Assembly (NCBI GenBank): GCA_947499565.1
Contig: CANMOV010000004.1
Coordinates: forward strand, 62,001-126,000
Direction of reading: 5' to 3'
DNA from: an uncultured Croceitalea sp.
Lineage (GTDB): Bacteria; Bacteroidota; Bacteroidia; Flavobacteriales; Flavobacteriaceae
Length of the DNA: 64,000 bases
Below the pieces are notes generated by a model, which saw only the letters and a program-made list of their open reading frames with translations, ran no database searches and was not told where the DNA came from. Made by a program: the position numbers and the translations under genes. This document shows, in pieces, positions 41,816 through 50,621 of the stretch; positions within the stretch are counted from its first letter, which is position 1; every line of letters begins with the position of its first letter.

Positions 41816-42739
41816 ATGAAAAAATCAGTAATACTTCTTCTTTCCTTATTTCTTGTCGTCTTTTTAGCGTGCTCAAAAAGTTCTTCAGATAACACACCAA
41901 TGACTGATGATGAAACTGGGGGAGTTCCTGAAAATCCGCAACAATTGTTTCCTGCCAATTTCCAAGCTACTGGTTCATCTGCAAATGATATTTTAGCTAA
42001 TACAAATTTCGATAGACTTCGCATACAGATTGCATATGTCCAAAGCCAAAGAAACTTTCGACCAACGGATGAGGCAATGAATGAATTTCAGGATTTTTTG
42101 CAACAGTTTACTTTTAAAGAAAATATTGAATTAGTTTTTACAGCTTTAGAAACTCCTAACGAAGAAGATTTAACATTACAGGAAATATCTGATTTAGAAA
42201 TAGAAAATAGAACAGTATACAATGAGGGTACCACGTTAGGCATCTATATTTATTTTGCGGATGCTCCATCTGAGGGAGATGATTTAGATGAAGGCCTGGT
42301 AACCTTAGGCGCAGTATATAGAAACACATCCATGGTTGTTTATGAAGAAACTATTCGAACATTAGCTGGTAGAAGTTCTTCCATAACTAATGCGGATGTG
42401 GAAAGTGCCACACTGAATCATGAATTTGGGCATTTGTTGGGCTTAGTAAATCTTGGTACGCCAGCTGTTAACAACCACGAAGATGCAGATGCGGAAAATC
42501 ATTGCAATGTTAACCCATGCTTAATGCGTGCTGAACTAGAATTTGGTGGAACAAATAAGTCCAGTATAGCATCAAGGAAAGCAGGTGAATTACACTCTTC
42601 TTGTACCTTAGATGGTTTAGGACTGCTAAAACAAATGGAATCCTCAGTATCTAGAGGTCTTGCTGCACCACCAGATTTAGATGCAGAATGTCAACTAGAT
42701 TTGGAAACTAACGGTGGTAGACCAAATACTAGTAGCTAG
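41816..42739 (+). CDS. Metzincin-like lipoprotein peptidase
   Basis: A 307-residue lipoprotein (VVFLACS lipobox) with an acidic linker and a zinc-protease core: NHEFGHLLGLVNLG (HExxHxxG type) near residue 201 and a following His-rich segment NNHEDADAENHC that could supply the third ligand, as in metzincins. The central region before it (TTLGIYIYFADAPSEGDDL) may form the beta sheet. It resembles proteins annotated as membrane metalloproteases in Bacteroidota. The C-terminal tail is polar. Its last 4 bases overlap the convergent QueE gene. Confidence 0.75.
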   Translation: MKKSVILLLSLFLVVFLACSKSSSDNTPMTDDETGGVPENPQQLFPANFQATGSSANDILANTNFDRLRIQIAYVQSQRNFRPTDEAMNEFQDFLQQFTFKENIELVFTALETPNEEDLTLQEISDLEIENRTVYNEGTTLGIYIYFADAPSEGDDLDEGLVTLGAVYRNTSMVVYEETIRTLAGRSSSITNADVESATLNHEFGHLLGLVNLGTPAVNNHEDADAENHCNVNPCLMRAELEFGGTNKSSIASRKAGELHSSCTLDGLGLLKQMESSVSRGLAAPPDLDAECQLDLETNGGRPNTSS

Positions 42740-43368
42740 GGAATATTCAAGTATTTATGAGTCTGTAACGAAACCTTCCACTTAGGGTTTTCCATTACAT
42801 AATCAACAATAAGCGGGGTTACCTTTTCTCGCACACTCCATTCTGGTTGTAAGTATAATATGCAATCAGCATTTACTTTTTCAGCTTGTTCTTCGGCAAA
42901 GACTAGGTCGTGTTTATTATATACAATAACTTTTAACTCGTGAGCTTTTTCATAAATAACGCCTACCGGAAGCTTATTCTTTTTTGGGGAAAGGCAAATC
43001 CAATCCCAAACACCTGTTAACTCGTAAGCTCCAGAAGTTTCTATATGGGTTTTTAGGTCCTTTTCTTTTAATGCTAAAGTAAGTGGATTCATATTCCACG
43101 TTAAGGGCTCCCCTCCTGTCACTACTATAGTATCTGAGTATTTTGCAGCATTTGAAACTAGCTGTGTTATCCCAGTAGGTGGATGTGTCTCAGCATTCCA
43201 ACTCTCTTTAACATCACACCAATGGCAACCTACATCGCAACCTCCAATACGAACAAAATATGCCGCAGTTCCTTTATGAAAACCTTCGCCTTGTATCGTA
43301 TAAAACTCCTCCATTAAAGGGAGCATTTCTCCCTTATCAACCAAATGCATAACATCTTGTAAAACCAT
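42736..43368 (-). CDS. queE: 7-carboxy-7-deazaguanine synthase (QueE)
   Basis: A 210-residue radical SAM enzyme with EEFYTIQGEGFHKGTAAYFVR and the cluster motif GCDVGCHWCDVK (CxxxCxxC), and a downstream TGGEPL. These are QueE signatures: it converts 6-carboxytetrahydropterin to 7-carboxy-7-deazaguanine in queuosine biosynthesis. The length fits the short form. The ATG at 43366-43368 is four bp after a perfect -7 element, so the message is almost leaderless; an internal ATG at 43350 would be an alternative. Confidence 0.92.
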   Translation of the reverse strand: MVLQDVMHLVDKGEMLPLMEEFYTIQGEGFHKGTAAYFVRIGGCDVGCHWCDVKESWNAETHPPTGITQLVSNAAKYSDTIVVTGGEPLTWNMNPLTLALKEKDLKTHIETSGAYELTGVWDWICLSPKKNKLPVGVIYEKAHELKVIVYNKHDLVFAEEQAEKVNADCILYLQPEWSVREKVTPLIVDYVMENPKWKVSLQTHKYLNIP

Positions 43369-43372
43369 TATG

Positions 43373-43380
43373 CAAAGATA
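43373..43380 (-). promoter_or_regulatory. -7 element of nearly leaderless queE promoter
   Basis: TATCTTTG on the minus strand (43380 to 43373) matches TAnnTTTG perfectly and is 4 bp before the queE ATG. The secreted RidA gene ends just upstream, so queE has its own promoter. Confidence 0.55.
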
Positions 43381-43383
43381 GTA

Positions 43384-43836
43384 TTACTTAACGGCAATCA
43401 CATCAATTTCAATCTTTGCTCCAACGGCTAATCCAGCTGCCGCATATGTAGTACGCGCTGGTTTCTTGGTAAAGTATTTAACGTATACTTCGTTAAAAGC
43501 CCTAAAATCATTAATGTCACTCAAAATTACAGTGCACTTCACAACATTATCCAGGGTTAAACCATGATGCTCTAAAACTCCCTTAATGTTCTTTATAGCT
43601 TGTTCTGTCTCTCCTTGTATTCCATTCTCAGCCAATTTACCTACGGATCTATCTATACCTATCTGCCCAGCAAGAAAAAAGAGATTTCCGGCTTGCACGG
43701 CTTCGCTAAATGGCGCTTTTACTCTATCAGGATTAGCAGGTTTATGAAAAATGATTTCCGTTTCTTCTTGGGCTTGAGCATTTACAAACATTCCCAAACT
43801 AATTACAACTAAAAGAAATGAACGTGTTAGTTTCAT
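43384..43836 (-). CDS. RidA family protein with signal peptide
   Basis: A 150-residue RidA/YER057c/UK114 protein. The core has KAPFSEAVQAGNLFFLAGQIG, EQAIKNIKGVLEHHGLTLDNVVKCTVIL, and the Arg of the active site in KKPARTTYAAAGLAVGAKIEIDVIA. RidA deaminates reactive enamine/imine intermediates in the cytoplasm, but this copy begins MKLTRSFLLVVISLGMFVNAQAQ, a clean signal peptide, so it should be exported. I place the start at ATG 43834-43836; the frame extends upstream but that part runs against the divergent ATPase gene. Confidence 0.9.
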   Translation of the reverse strand: MKLTRSFLLVVISLGMFVNAQAQEETEIIFHKPANPDRVKAPFSEAVQAGNLFFLAGQIGIDRSVGKLAENGIQGETEQAIKNIKGVLEHHGLTLDNVVKCTVILSDINDFRAFNEVYVKYFTKKPARTTYAAAGLAVGAKIEIDVIAVK

Positions 43837-43892
43837 AATACGATTTTTAGAATTGGTTAAAATTACCCTATTTTTATCGGAAATTGAATGCA

Positions 43893-45401
43893 ATGAGCAA
43901 CAAAGAAAAATTCTTTGCACATATAGAAAAAGGGTATACTACAAAAGGAGATTATCTTACCATGGGTGCTGGTATGGTAGATGGTGAAACCGTAAATAAA
44001 GCTTTTGTAAAGATTCCGCTTAAAACCTTAAATAGGCACGGATTAATAGCTGGTGCTACTGGTACGGGTAAAACAAAAACGTTGCAAGTAATTGCGGAAA
44101 ACCTTTCAGACAAAGGTATTCCTGTTTTACTAATGGATTTAAAAGGAGATTTAAGTGGTATTGCTCAACCCAGTCCTGGACATCCAAAAATTGATGAACG
44201 TCATGAAGCTATTGGGCTTCCTTTTGATGCTAAGGGTTTTCCTGTAGAAATACTATCATTGTCTGAACAAAACGGTGTTCGCCTTAGAGCAACTGTATCG
44301 GAATTTGGCCCTATTCTTCTCTCAAGAATTTTAGACTTAACCGTTACGCAGGAAGGTATTGTAGCTGTTGTTTTTAAATATTGTGACGACAATAAGTTAC
44401 CCTTGTTAGACTTAAAAGATTTTAAAAAGGTCTTACAATATGCCACTGGAGAAGGTAAAAAAGAATTCCAAAAAGAATATGGAAGAATGTCTACCAGTTC
44501 TACTGGAACCATTCTCAGAAAAATAATAGAATTAGAACAGCAAGGTGCCGACCTTTTCTTTGGAGAAAAATCCTTTGAAGTTGATGATTTAACAAGAATT
44601 GATGAAAATGGAAGAGGTTTTATAAATATTATTAGACTTACAGATATTCAAGATAAACCCAAGCTTTTTTCTACATTCATGCTTAGTCTATTAGCTGAGA
44701 TTTACGCAACTTTTCCTGAGCAAGGTGATAGCGATAGACCAGAACTAATTCTATTTATAGACGAAGCGCATTTAATCTTTAAGGAAGCTTCCAAAGCATT
44801 ATTAGATCAAATTGAAAGTATTGTCAAATTGATTCGTTCAAAAGGTATTGGCTTATATTTTGTTACTCAGAATCCAACTGATGTACCCGACGCTGTTTTA
44901 TCACAGTTAGGATTAAAAGTTCAACATGCACTACGCGCTTTTACTGCAAAAGATAGAAAGGCTATTAAGTTAACTGCTGAAAATTATCCAGATTCCGAAT
45001 TTTACGATACCAAAGAGATTTTAACCTCATTAGGTATTGGAGAAGCTCTAATATCTGCATTAGATGAAAAAGGCCGCCCTACTCCCCTTGCTGCGACTAT
45101 GCTTAGAGCACCTATGAGTAGAATGGATGTACTTACAGATACAGAACTTAAATCTGTTATAAAACAGTCTAAACTTGTTAAAAAATACAATGACGAAATT
45201 GACAGAGAAAGTGCATATGAAATTCTAAATGAAAAAATAGAAAAAGCGGAAAAAGAAGCTGAGAAGGAAAAGGCAAAACCAGCGGCAAGAAAAACTTCTT
45301 CTAGACGAAAAAGCACGCGAATGAATCCTGTAGTGAAAGTTTTAACCAGTGCTACTTTCATAAGAGGAGTACTTGGTGTAATGAAAAAAATGATTCGTTA
45401 A
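43893..45401 (+). CDS. HerA-like ATPase (DUF853)
   Basis: A 502-residue P-loop ATPase of the HerA/DUF853 (YjgR) group. Walker A is in HGLIAGATGTGKTKTL, Walker B in PELILFIDEAHLIF, with LFLSTFMLSLLAEI and GIGLYFVTQNPTDVPDAVLSQLG matching the family. The start is ATG 43893; an in-frame TTG lies nine bases before it. The C-terminal 60 residues are a charged, probable coiled coil (YEILNEKIEKAEKEAEKEKAK) plus a basic tail. HerA relatives are hexameric DNA translocases or helicases, but the role of this group is unknown. Confidence 0.87.
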   Translation: MSNKEKFFAHIEKGYTTKGDYLTMGAGMVDGETVNKAFVKIPLKTLNRHGLIAGATGTGKTKTLQVIAENLSDKGIPVLLMDLKGDLSGIAQPSPGHPKIDERHEAIGLPFDAKGFPVEILSLSEQNGVRLRATVSEFGPILLSRILDLTVTQEGIVAVVFKYCDDNKLPLLDLKDFKKVLQYATGEGKKEFQKEYGRMSTSSTGTILRKIIELEQQGADLFFGEKSFEVDDLTRIDENGRGFINIIRLTDIQDKPKLFSTFMLSLLAEIYATFPEQGDSDRPELILFIDEAHLIFKEASKALLDQIESIVKLIRSKGIGLYFVTQNPTDVPDAVLSQLGLKVQHALRAFTAKDRKAIKLTAENYPDSEFYDTKEILTSLGIGEALISALDEKGRPTPLAATMLRAPMSRMDVLTDTELKSVIKQSKLVKKYNDEIDRESAYEILNEKIEKAEKEAEKEKAKPAARKTSSRRKSTRMNPVVKVLTSATFIRGVLGVMKKMIR

Positions 45402-45428
45402 ACATTCCAAAATCTTAAATTGAGTTCA

Positions 45429-45974
45429 ATGAAGAAATTATTTTTACTGCTTGGTCTATTTATGCTGCTTTTTTCTTCCTGCAAAGAAAAAGACATTACA
45501 TTTTTAATTACAAATGAAAGTATCGGTAAGCTAGATAAAATTAGCTTGGCCAGAGATTTAGAACTTATATACGCAGATGACTCTATCGTAAAAGATACTT
45601 TTAATTCTAAACTAGGACCGGCTTATCAAAAAGTGAAGATTTTTGAAAAAGGTGGAAAACACCTTCTAACCCTTACCCCAAGTGAAGACAGTATTCCTGT
45701 TATAGAGAATATTCGAGTTTTTGACCCTCGTTTCACTGCAGAGAATGGCATTGGTCTCAATAGCACGTTTAAAGACATACAAGATAACTACACTATCAAA
45801 AAAATTATAACTACGCTAAATAGTGTTGTGATTTTTGTTAAGGAAACTGATATGTATTTTACCATAGATAAACAAGAATTACCCGCTAATCTTAGGTTTG
45901 GTGTTAATACAATTGAAGAGGTTCAAATCCCTGGAGATGCGGAAGTAAAATACCTTATGATAGGCTGGAATTAA
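45429..45974 (+). CDS. Lipoprotein of unknown function, 181 aa
   Basis: A 181-residue lipoprotein starting at ATG 45429 (MKKLFLLLGLFMLLFSSCKEK; lipobox LFSSC). The mature part includes ITFLITNESIGKLDKISLARDLE, GGKHLLTLTPSEDSIPVIENIRVFDPRF and ENGIGLNSTFKDIQDNYTIKKI, a regular pattern of short strands, suggesting a small beta domain. I do not recognise it. It follows the ATPase gene by 27 bp and precedes a cupin protein by 13 bp, so the three could be cotranscribed. Confidence 0.7.
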   Translation: MKKLFLLLGLFMLLFSSCKEKDITFLITNESIGKLDKISLARDLELIYADDSIVKDTFNSKLGPAYQKVKIFEKGGKHLLTLTPSEDSIPVIENIRVFDPRFTAENGIGLNSTFKDIQDNYTIKKIITTLNSVVIFVKETDMYFTIDKQELPANLRFGVNTIEEVQIPGDAEVKYLMIGWN

Positions 45975-45987
45975 GGTTTGGAGTATT

Positions 45988-46350
45988 ATGCAGGATAACT
46001 ATCAAATTCAAAAAACTCCTTTTGTTGTTCCTACCAATGATGGTAAATACATAGCAGAGCATTTTGGTCTAGCTACAGATAGTAATAGTGCTATTAGCAT
46101 TGCCCATATGAAAGCTCCTCCTGGATGGAGTGAACCTTATCAAACACCAGAATTTGACGAATTCACTTTTATCATAAGCGGTAAAAAGCAGTTTATTATA
46201 AACGATGAAAAAGTAATACTGGGCGAAGGGGAATCCATAAAAATTATGAGAAATACTAGGGTGCAATATTCTAATCCATTTGAAGAAGAATGTGAATATT
46301 TGGCAATTTGTACTCCTGCATTCAGTATAGAAACTGTAAATAGGGAGTAG
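45988..46350 (+). CDS. Cupin domain protein
   Basis: A 120-residue single-domain cupin: ISIAHMKAPPGWSEPYQTPEFDEFTFIISGKKQFIINDEKVILGEGESIKIMRNTRVQYSNP covers the two cupin motifs. The expected metal ligands are poorly conserved (the usual HxH is absent; E/Q replace them), so a binding or regulatory role may be as likely as catalysis. It has no signal peptide. Confidence 0.8.
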   Translation: MQDNYQIQKTPFVVPTNDGKYIAEHFGLATDSNSAISIAHMKAPPGWSEPYQTPEFDEFTFIISGKKQFIINDEKVILGEGESIKIMRNTRVQYSNPFEEECEYLAICTPAFSIETVNRE

Positions 46351-46427
46351 CTTTTCTTAGTTAATTTATTCCTAATCAATAACAAACAAAAATCCTTTTT
46401 CGATAATTTGTGGTAAAACCACCAATA

Positions 46428-47021
46428 ATGAAAACAAATTATCTTTTCCTAGCGCTATTCTTACCGGTGCTTATGTTAGCCCAATATGATTACGAACCTT
46501 CTAGTAATAACCCTTTTGGCCAACCAAATCCTGAAGCGCCAAAAGAATTATTAGATTATGCGCCTTTAATTGGAGAATGCGACTGTAAATCACAATCACG
46601 GAAACCAGACCAAACATGGGCTGAACCCGTGGATATGCAATGGCGATTTAAATATATTATGAATGGTATGGCAGTCCAAGACGAGACAGTTAAAGCTGAT
46701 GGTAGACATTCTGGAAGTATTCGTCAATTTATAGCTGATAGTACCAAATGGTTTGTCCATTACTATAGTACAGCAGCTCCAACACCTAAATTGAGTACTT
46801 GGAAAGGGGTTAAAAATGAAGAAGGTAAAATGATTTTATACAAAGATCAGAAAGCTCCTAATGGTACTGATGGGTATTCTAGACTTACCTTCTATGACAT
46901 TAACGAAAACGGTTATAAATGGGTTGGAGAATGGGTAGATACCACCGAATCGGTAGTATTTCCATTTTGGAAAATAGATTGTACCGATGGAAAGAAATCA
47001 TTAGTTAAAAAAGACGACTAA
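46428..47021 (+). CDS. Secreted DUF1579-like protein
   Basis: A 197-residue protein with a signal peptide MKTNYLFLALFLPVLMLAQ starting at ATG 46428 (an in-frame GTG upstream is rejected). The mature part has LIGECDCKSQSRKPDQTW, MQWRFKYIMNGMAVQDETV and WKGVKNEEGKMILYKD, GEWVDTTESVVFPFW, consistent with a small lipocalin-like beta barrel such as DUF1579. That match is by pattern only. It converges on the HxlR gene with 17 bp between stops. Confidence 0.65.
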   Translation: MKTNYLFLALFLPVLMLAQYDYEPSSNNPFGQPNPEAPKELLDYAPLIGECDCKSQSRKPDQTWAEPVDMQWRFKYIMNGMAVQDETVKADGRHSGSIRQFIADSTKWFVHYYSTAAPTPKLSTWKGVKNEEGKMILYKDQKAPNGTDGYSRLTFYDINENGYKWVGEWVDTTESVVFPFWKIDCTDGKKSLVKKDD

Positions 47022-47038
47022 ATACTTTCGAGAAAAAA

Positions 47039-47461
47039 CTAAACTAAACCGTACTTCTCCCTATTCGCCAATACTTTTGGACTATTTTTTTGCATCCATT
47101 CGGTAAGTTCTAACAATCGTTCTACATAGGATTGCCCAAAGTCGGTCAAAGTATATTCTACCCGAATAGGCACTTCTGGATAGGCCTTTCTAGAAATGTA
47201 TCCATCTGCTTCTAAAACTTTTAAACGCTGACTCAACACTTTATTAGAGATACCATAAACATATTTCTTAAGCTTATTAAACCGAAGTGTTTGAAAATAA
47301 CCCAACCACAGAATAATTAATGTACTCCATTGATCCGAAGCTACAGACATTACATCTCTAACCGGGCAAAGTTCAGGCGGGTTTTTATAATCTATGTGCC
47401 CAAACATTTTTTCAATTTTTTTTATAGTCCTAACCTTCTGATTTTCAGCAATAGTTTCCAT
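47039..47461 (-). CDS. HxlR family transcriptional regulator
   Basis: A 140-residue winged-helix regulator of the HxlR/DUF24 family: CPVRDVMSVASDQWSTLIILWLG (with the N-terminal Cys typical of this family), LRFNKLKKYVYGISNKVLSQRLKVLEADGYISR, and IRVEYTLTDFGQSYVERL. It is divergent from an alpha/beta hydrolase; the 97-bp gap contains the dyad GTTACAAAAAGTAAC directly before the hydrolase start, a fair operator candidate. HxlR proteins often sense electrophiles or quinones through the Cys. Confidence 0.9.
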   Translation of the reverse strand: METIAENQKVRTIKKIEKMFGHIDYKNPPELCPVRDVMSVASDQWSTLIILWLGYFQTLRFNKLKKYVYGISNKVLSQRLKVLEADGYISRKAYPEVPIRVEYTLTDFGQSYVERLLELTEWMQKNSPKVLANREKYGLV

Positions 47462-47540
47462 AAATACACTTAGTTAACACATAGAGACCTCTTTTTTCTT
47501 ACCAAAGGAATATGTATTTTTAGTTTCTTTAAAAGAGTAA

Positions 47541-47555
47541 GTTACAAAAAGTAAC
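47541..47555 (+). promoter_or_regulatory. Dyad before the hydrolase, candidate HxlR operator
   Basis: GTTACAAAAAGTAAC has perfect 5-bp arms around five A residues and ends 3 bp before the hydrolase ATG. Binding here by the divergent HxlR protein would block transcription or translation start. The link is inference. Confidence 0.4.
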
Positions 47556-47558
47556 CAT

Positions 47559-48398
47559 ATGAAAAAACTATTAACCGAATTGATTCCTCTTTTTTACGGG
47601 AAGCTTTTTAATTTAACGGTTATCCTTAACCCCGAGCGAACAGCAACAAAAGCTTTTGACATCTTTTGTACCATAAGAAAAGGGCGCGTAAAACCTATAC
47701 AGGCAACATTTTTAGACAAAGCAAAACTTACTCTTGAAACTATTGGAGACCATAAAGTACAAACCTATAATTGGCCAGGTAATGGAGAAACTATCTTGTT
47801 ATTACATGGCTGGGAGAGTAATACATTTAGATGGAGAAATCTGATTGAAAAACTCAAGAAAAAAGATTATAATATCATTGCTTTTGATGCGCCTGCCCAT
47901 GGCAATTCCTCAGGAGATAGATTACACGTTCCTTTGTATTCCATATCTTCTCGGTTTGTAATGGACAAACATCAGCCAAAATACATCATTGCACATTCCG
48001 TTGGCGGAATGACCACCTTATATGACCACTATGTAAATCCTGAATCATCTGTAAAGAAAATAGTAACCATTGGCGCTCCTTCCGAGTTTTCACAATTCAT
48101 GGATCATTATCAAAATCTTCTAAGGTTTAATGATAAAGTCAAAAATGCCATGAACAAAAGATTAAAAGAATGGCTAGGGTTTAATTTTCATGAATTTTCT
48201 AGTGCCATTTTTGTATCCAATAATCATAAAGAAGGTTTACTTATTCATGATATGCAAGACGCACAAGTACCTTACGAAGCCTCTATAAAAGTTCATGAAA
48301 ACTGGAAAAATAGCAAATTAGTGACCACAACAGGATTTGGCCACTCCATGCATCAAGAAGAGGTGAATAATGAAATTATTGAGTTTTTAAGATCGTAG
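47559..48398 (+). CDS. Alpha/beta hydrolase
   Basis: A 279-residue alpha/beta-hydrolase. The oxyanion-hole motif is HGWESNTFRW, the nucleophile elbow is AHSVGGM (Ser), the acid is likely the Asp in HDMQDAQVPY, and the catalytic His is in GFGHSMHQEE. It has no signal peptide. Divergent from an HxlR regulator, it may be a detoxifying or quorum-quenching type hydrolase. The substrate is not known. Confidence 0.88.
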   Translation: MKKLLTELIPLFYGKLFNLTVILNPERTATKAFDIFCTIRKGRVKPIQATFLDKAKLTLETIGDHKVQTYNWPGNGETILLLHGWESNTFRWRNLIEKLKKKDYNIIAFDAPAHGNSSGDRLHVPLYSISSRFVMDKHQPKYIIAHSVGGMTTLYDHYVNPESSVKKIVTIGAPSEFSQFMDHYQNLLRFNDKVKNAMNKRLKEWLGFNFHEFSSAIFVSNNHKEGLLIHDMQDAQVPYEASIKVHENWKNSKLVTTTGFGHSMHQEEVNNEIIEFLRS

Positions 48399-48525
48399 TC
48401 AAATTGCTATTTTATAGACCGTAATTAGCTGATATGACTTTTTGTAATCTCATCAATTCGAGTAAATTTCACAGTTTTTTAATGTAAAATTTGTGCTGAG
48501 AATAGGGATTTTTATCTCTAAATTA

Positions 48526-48566
48526 GTTCTCGATACTATTTTTTATCAAAAATCACTCGAACTGAC
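48526..48566 (+). repeat. Flavobacterial-type intergenic repeat, copy 1
   Basis: The interval carries CTCGATACTA near its start and TCACTCGAACTGACA at its end. The second element (CACTCGAACTGA) recurs exactly at 51588-51599 and in reverse complement at 51486-51497, and CGATACTA recurs near 51554. It lies between the hydrolase and the VOC gene and looks like a dispersed short palindromic repeat. Confidence 0.6.
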
Positions 48567-48615
48567 AATAAGGAATAGTTTTGAAATTAGAACACATAAC
48601 CAAAATCAACTACAA

Positions 48616-49044
48616 ATGGCAACCGAAGTCACTCCTTTTCATATAGCAATACCTGTTCACAACCTTGCGGAGTGTCGCCAGTTTTATCGCGAAATTCTTA
48701 ATTGTGAAGAAGGCAGAAGCAGCGACCACTGGGTAGATTTTAATCTTTTTGGGCATCAATTGGTTATCCATTATAAGGCTAAATCCGAGGAGGAAGAATT
48801 ACATACTAATGCCGTAGATGGTAAAAATGTACCTGTACCACATTATGGCGTAGTTTTACCTTGGGATACTTTTGAGTCTTTCTCAAAAGAATTGAAAACC
48901 AAAGGGGTGACTTTTGTAATAGAACCTTATGTTCGTTTTAAAGGCGAAACCGGCGAGCAAGCTACCATGTTTTTTCTAGACCCAGCAGGCAATGCGTTGG
49001 AGTTCAAAGCTTTTAAAGATGTGTCTCAGTTATTTGCGAAATAA
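48616..49044 (+). CDS. VOC family (glyoxalase-like) protein
   Basis: A 142-residue protein of the vicinal-oxygen-chelate fold: [22 protein letters not shown], then [17 protein letters not shown], and a C-terminal [14 protein letters not shown] with the metal-binding Glu. The start at ATG 48616 is chosen because the upstream part of the frame contains the repeat at 48526-48566. Members include glyoxalases and dioxygenases; which reaction is not clear. Confidence 0.88.
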   Translation: MATEVTPFHIAIPVHNLAECRQFYREILNCEEGRSSDHWVDFNLFGHQLVIHYKAKSEEEELHTNAVDGKNVPVPHYGVVLPWDTFESFSKELKTKGVTFVIEPYVRFKGETGEQATMFFLDPAGNALEFKAFKDVSQLFAK

Positions 49045-49151
49045 AGTATTTCAAATAACTCCGTGCCAAGGATTCAGGTGTGCTTCCGAAAAAAGCAAAC
49101 TCATTTTAAGGCAAGCCTCGGGGAATTAAAATTTTGGCTATCACCCTGCGA

Positions 49152-50609
49152 TTAAAATTCTCGATAAGGCGAGTCTAAATATTGATTTGCCTCATCCTCA
49201 TCAAACTTAGCTGTTTCATTATTCCAATGCAGCGTTTGGTTAGGAAAACGTCCTGCAATGACACCTAATAATATCGTTTCAGTTAATCTCGCCGCATAGG
49301 AAAATGGAGCTGTAACCTCATCTTTGTCCAAACAAGCGTCTATAAATTGATGATAGTGTTTTGGACCTTCTAAAGCGTAATCGCGAATAGGTTTACCCAT
49401 ATTGTTGGCTTTTTCAAGCACAGCAATTTCTTCTGAGATATCCACATACTGTCCATCTACTATTTTCTTGGGCAACTGCATAAAATGAGGCAATAATAAA
49501 CGTCCTTTCTCTCCTACAAACATGGCTCCTTGCTCTGGTAACTTGCCTTCATCAGCCACTTTTGTTTCTAAAGACATTTTATCTTCCATAGAGGGCTCAT
49601 CTGCCGAAGTATTTTCTTTATTAGAAGCAGAGTTAGGCAGTATTAAATCTTCATGAATTTTATTTGGTGCTCCGGGACCATCATACCAAACCCATTTAAA
49701 TTCTTTGGTCGTATATTCTGTTCCAGGAAATTCATAAGTTACTATATTATTTTCAGGGAACCCATATCCATTTGGTGGTCTACAGTTATTGGTTATGGTT
49801 TTAGGCACGTCCAGCGCTAGTGCATTATAAGGGGTGTCAAAAATATGTACTCCCATATCACCTAAGGTACCACAACCATAGTCCATTAACTTCCTCCAAT
49901 TGCCTGGATGGTATATTTCACTTTTATAGGAACGTTCAGCTGAGGTACCTAACCAAAGGTTCCAATCTAAATTTTCTGGTATAGGATCGCTGCCTTCTGG
50001 CATAGGACCATCATAACCCCAATTTTTAGGAGACCATGCGTGTACTGTATGTACTCTTCCAATAATCCCAGATTGGATCAATAGAGTAGCTAGCTTATAA
50101 TCGTAAAAAGAATGCACTTGTATGCCCATTTGCGTTACTAAGTTTTTCTCTTTGGCTAGTTTCCGCATTTGTCTGGCTTCAGAAACATGGTGTGTTAACG
50201 GTTTTTGGCAATAAACAGGTTTATTTAATTTCATTGCCATCATAGAAGCTGGTGCGTGTGTGTGGTCTGGTGTTGAAACAATCACTGCATCTATTTCGTC
50301 TGCCATATCACTTAGCATTTTACGGTAATCAGCATATAATCTTGCTTTGGGGTGGTTTTCAGCGGCAGCTTTCAACATATTTGAATCCACATCACAAAGT
50401 GCAACCACATCAACTTTTGCATGTGATGAAATATCTCGTAAATCTTCGGCACCCATATTTCCCACGCCAATATGAGCGGTTCGTATTCTTTCTTTTATTT
50501 TATTCGACACTTTGATTTGTTGTGCTTTGCATGAAAATACTACGGAGGGAATTACAGCAGAAGATGCCATTAATAAGCTAGATTTTTTTAAGAATTCTCT
50601 TTTTTTCAT
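49152..50609 (-). CDS. Gfo/Idh/MocA family oxidoreductase, exported
   Basis: A 485-residue NAD(P)-dependent oxidoreductase. The signal region MKKREFLKKSSLLMASSAVIPSVVFSC resembles a TAT or lipoprotein leader. The Rossmann fold has RIRTAHIGVGNMGAEDL, and conserved Gfo/Idh segments IVSTPDHTHAPASMMAM and VYCQKPLTHHVSEARQM follow. Middle segments WNLWLGTSAERSYKSEIYHPGNWRKLMDYGCGTLGDMGVHIFD match the group found beside DUF1080 genes. It acts on sugars or inositols in the envelope. The gene pair Gfo/Idh then DUF1080 is 12 bp apart, so they work in one catabolic pathway. Confidence 0.9.
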   Translation of the reverse strand: MKKREFLKKSSLLMASSAVIPSVVFSCKAQQIKVSNKIKERIRTAHIGVGNMGAEDLRDISSHAKVDVVALCDVDSNMLKAAAENHPKARLYADYRKMLSDMADEIDAVIVSTPDHTHAPASMMAMKLNKPVYCQKPLTHHVSEARQMRKLAKEKNLVTQMGIQVHSFYDYKLATLLIQSGIIGRVHTVHAWSPKNWGYDGPMPEGSDPIPENLDWNLWLGTSAERSYKSEIYHPGNWRKLMDYGCGTLGDMGVHIFDTPYNALALDVPKTITNNCRPPNGYGFPENNIVTYEFPGTEYTTKEFKWVWYDGPGAPNKIHEDLILPNSASNKENTSADEPSMEDKMSLETKVADEGKLPEQGAMFVGEKGRLLLPHFMQLPKKIVDGQYVDISEEIAVLEKANNMGKPIRDYALEGPKHYHQFIDACLDKDEVTAPFSYAARLTETILLGVIAGRFPNQTLHWNNETAKFDEDEANQYLDSPYREF

Positions 50610-50621
50610 CTTGAATTATTA

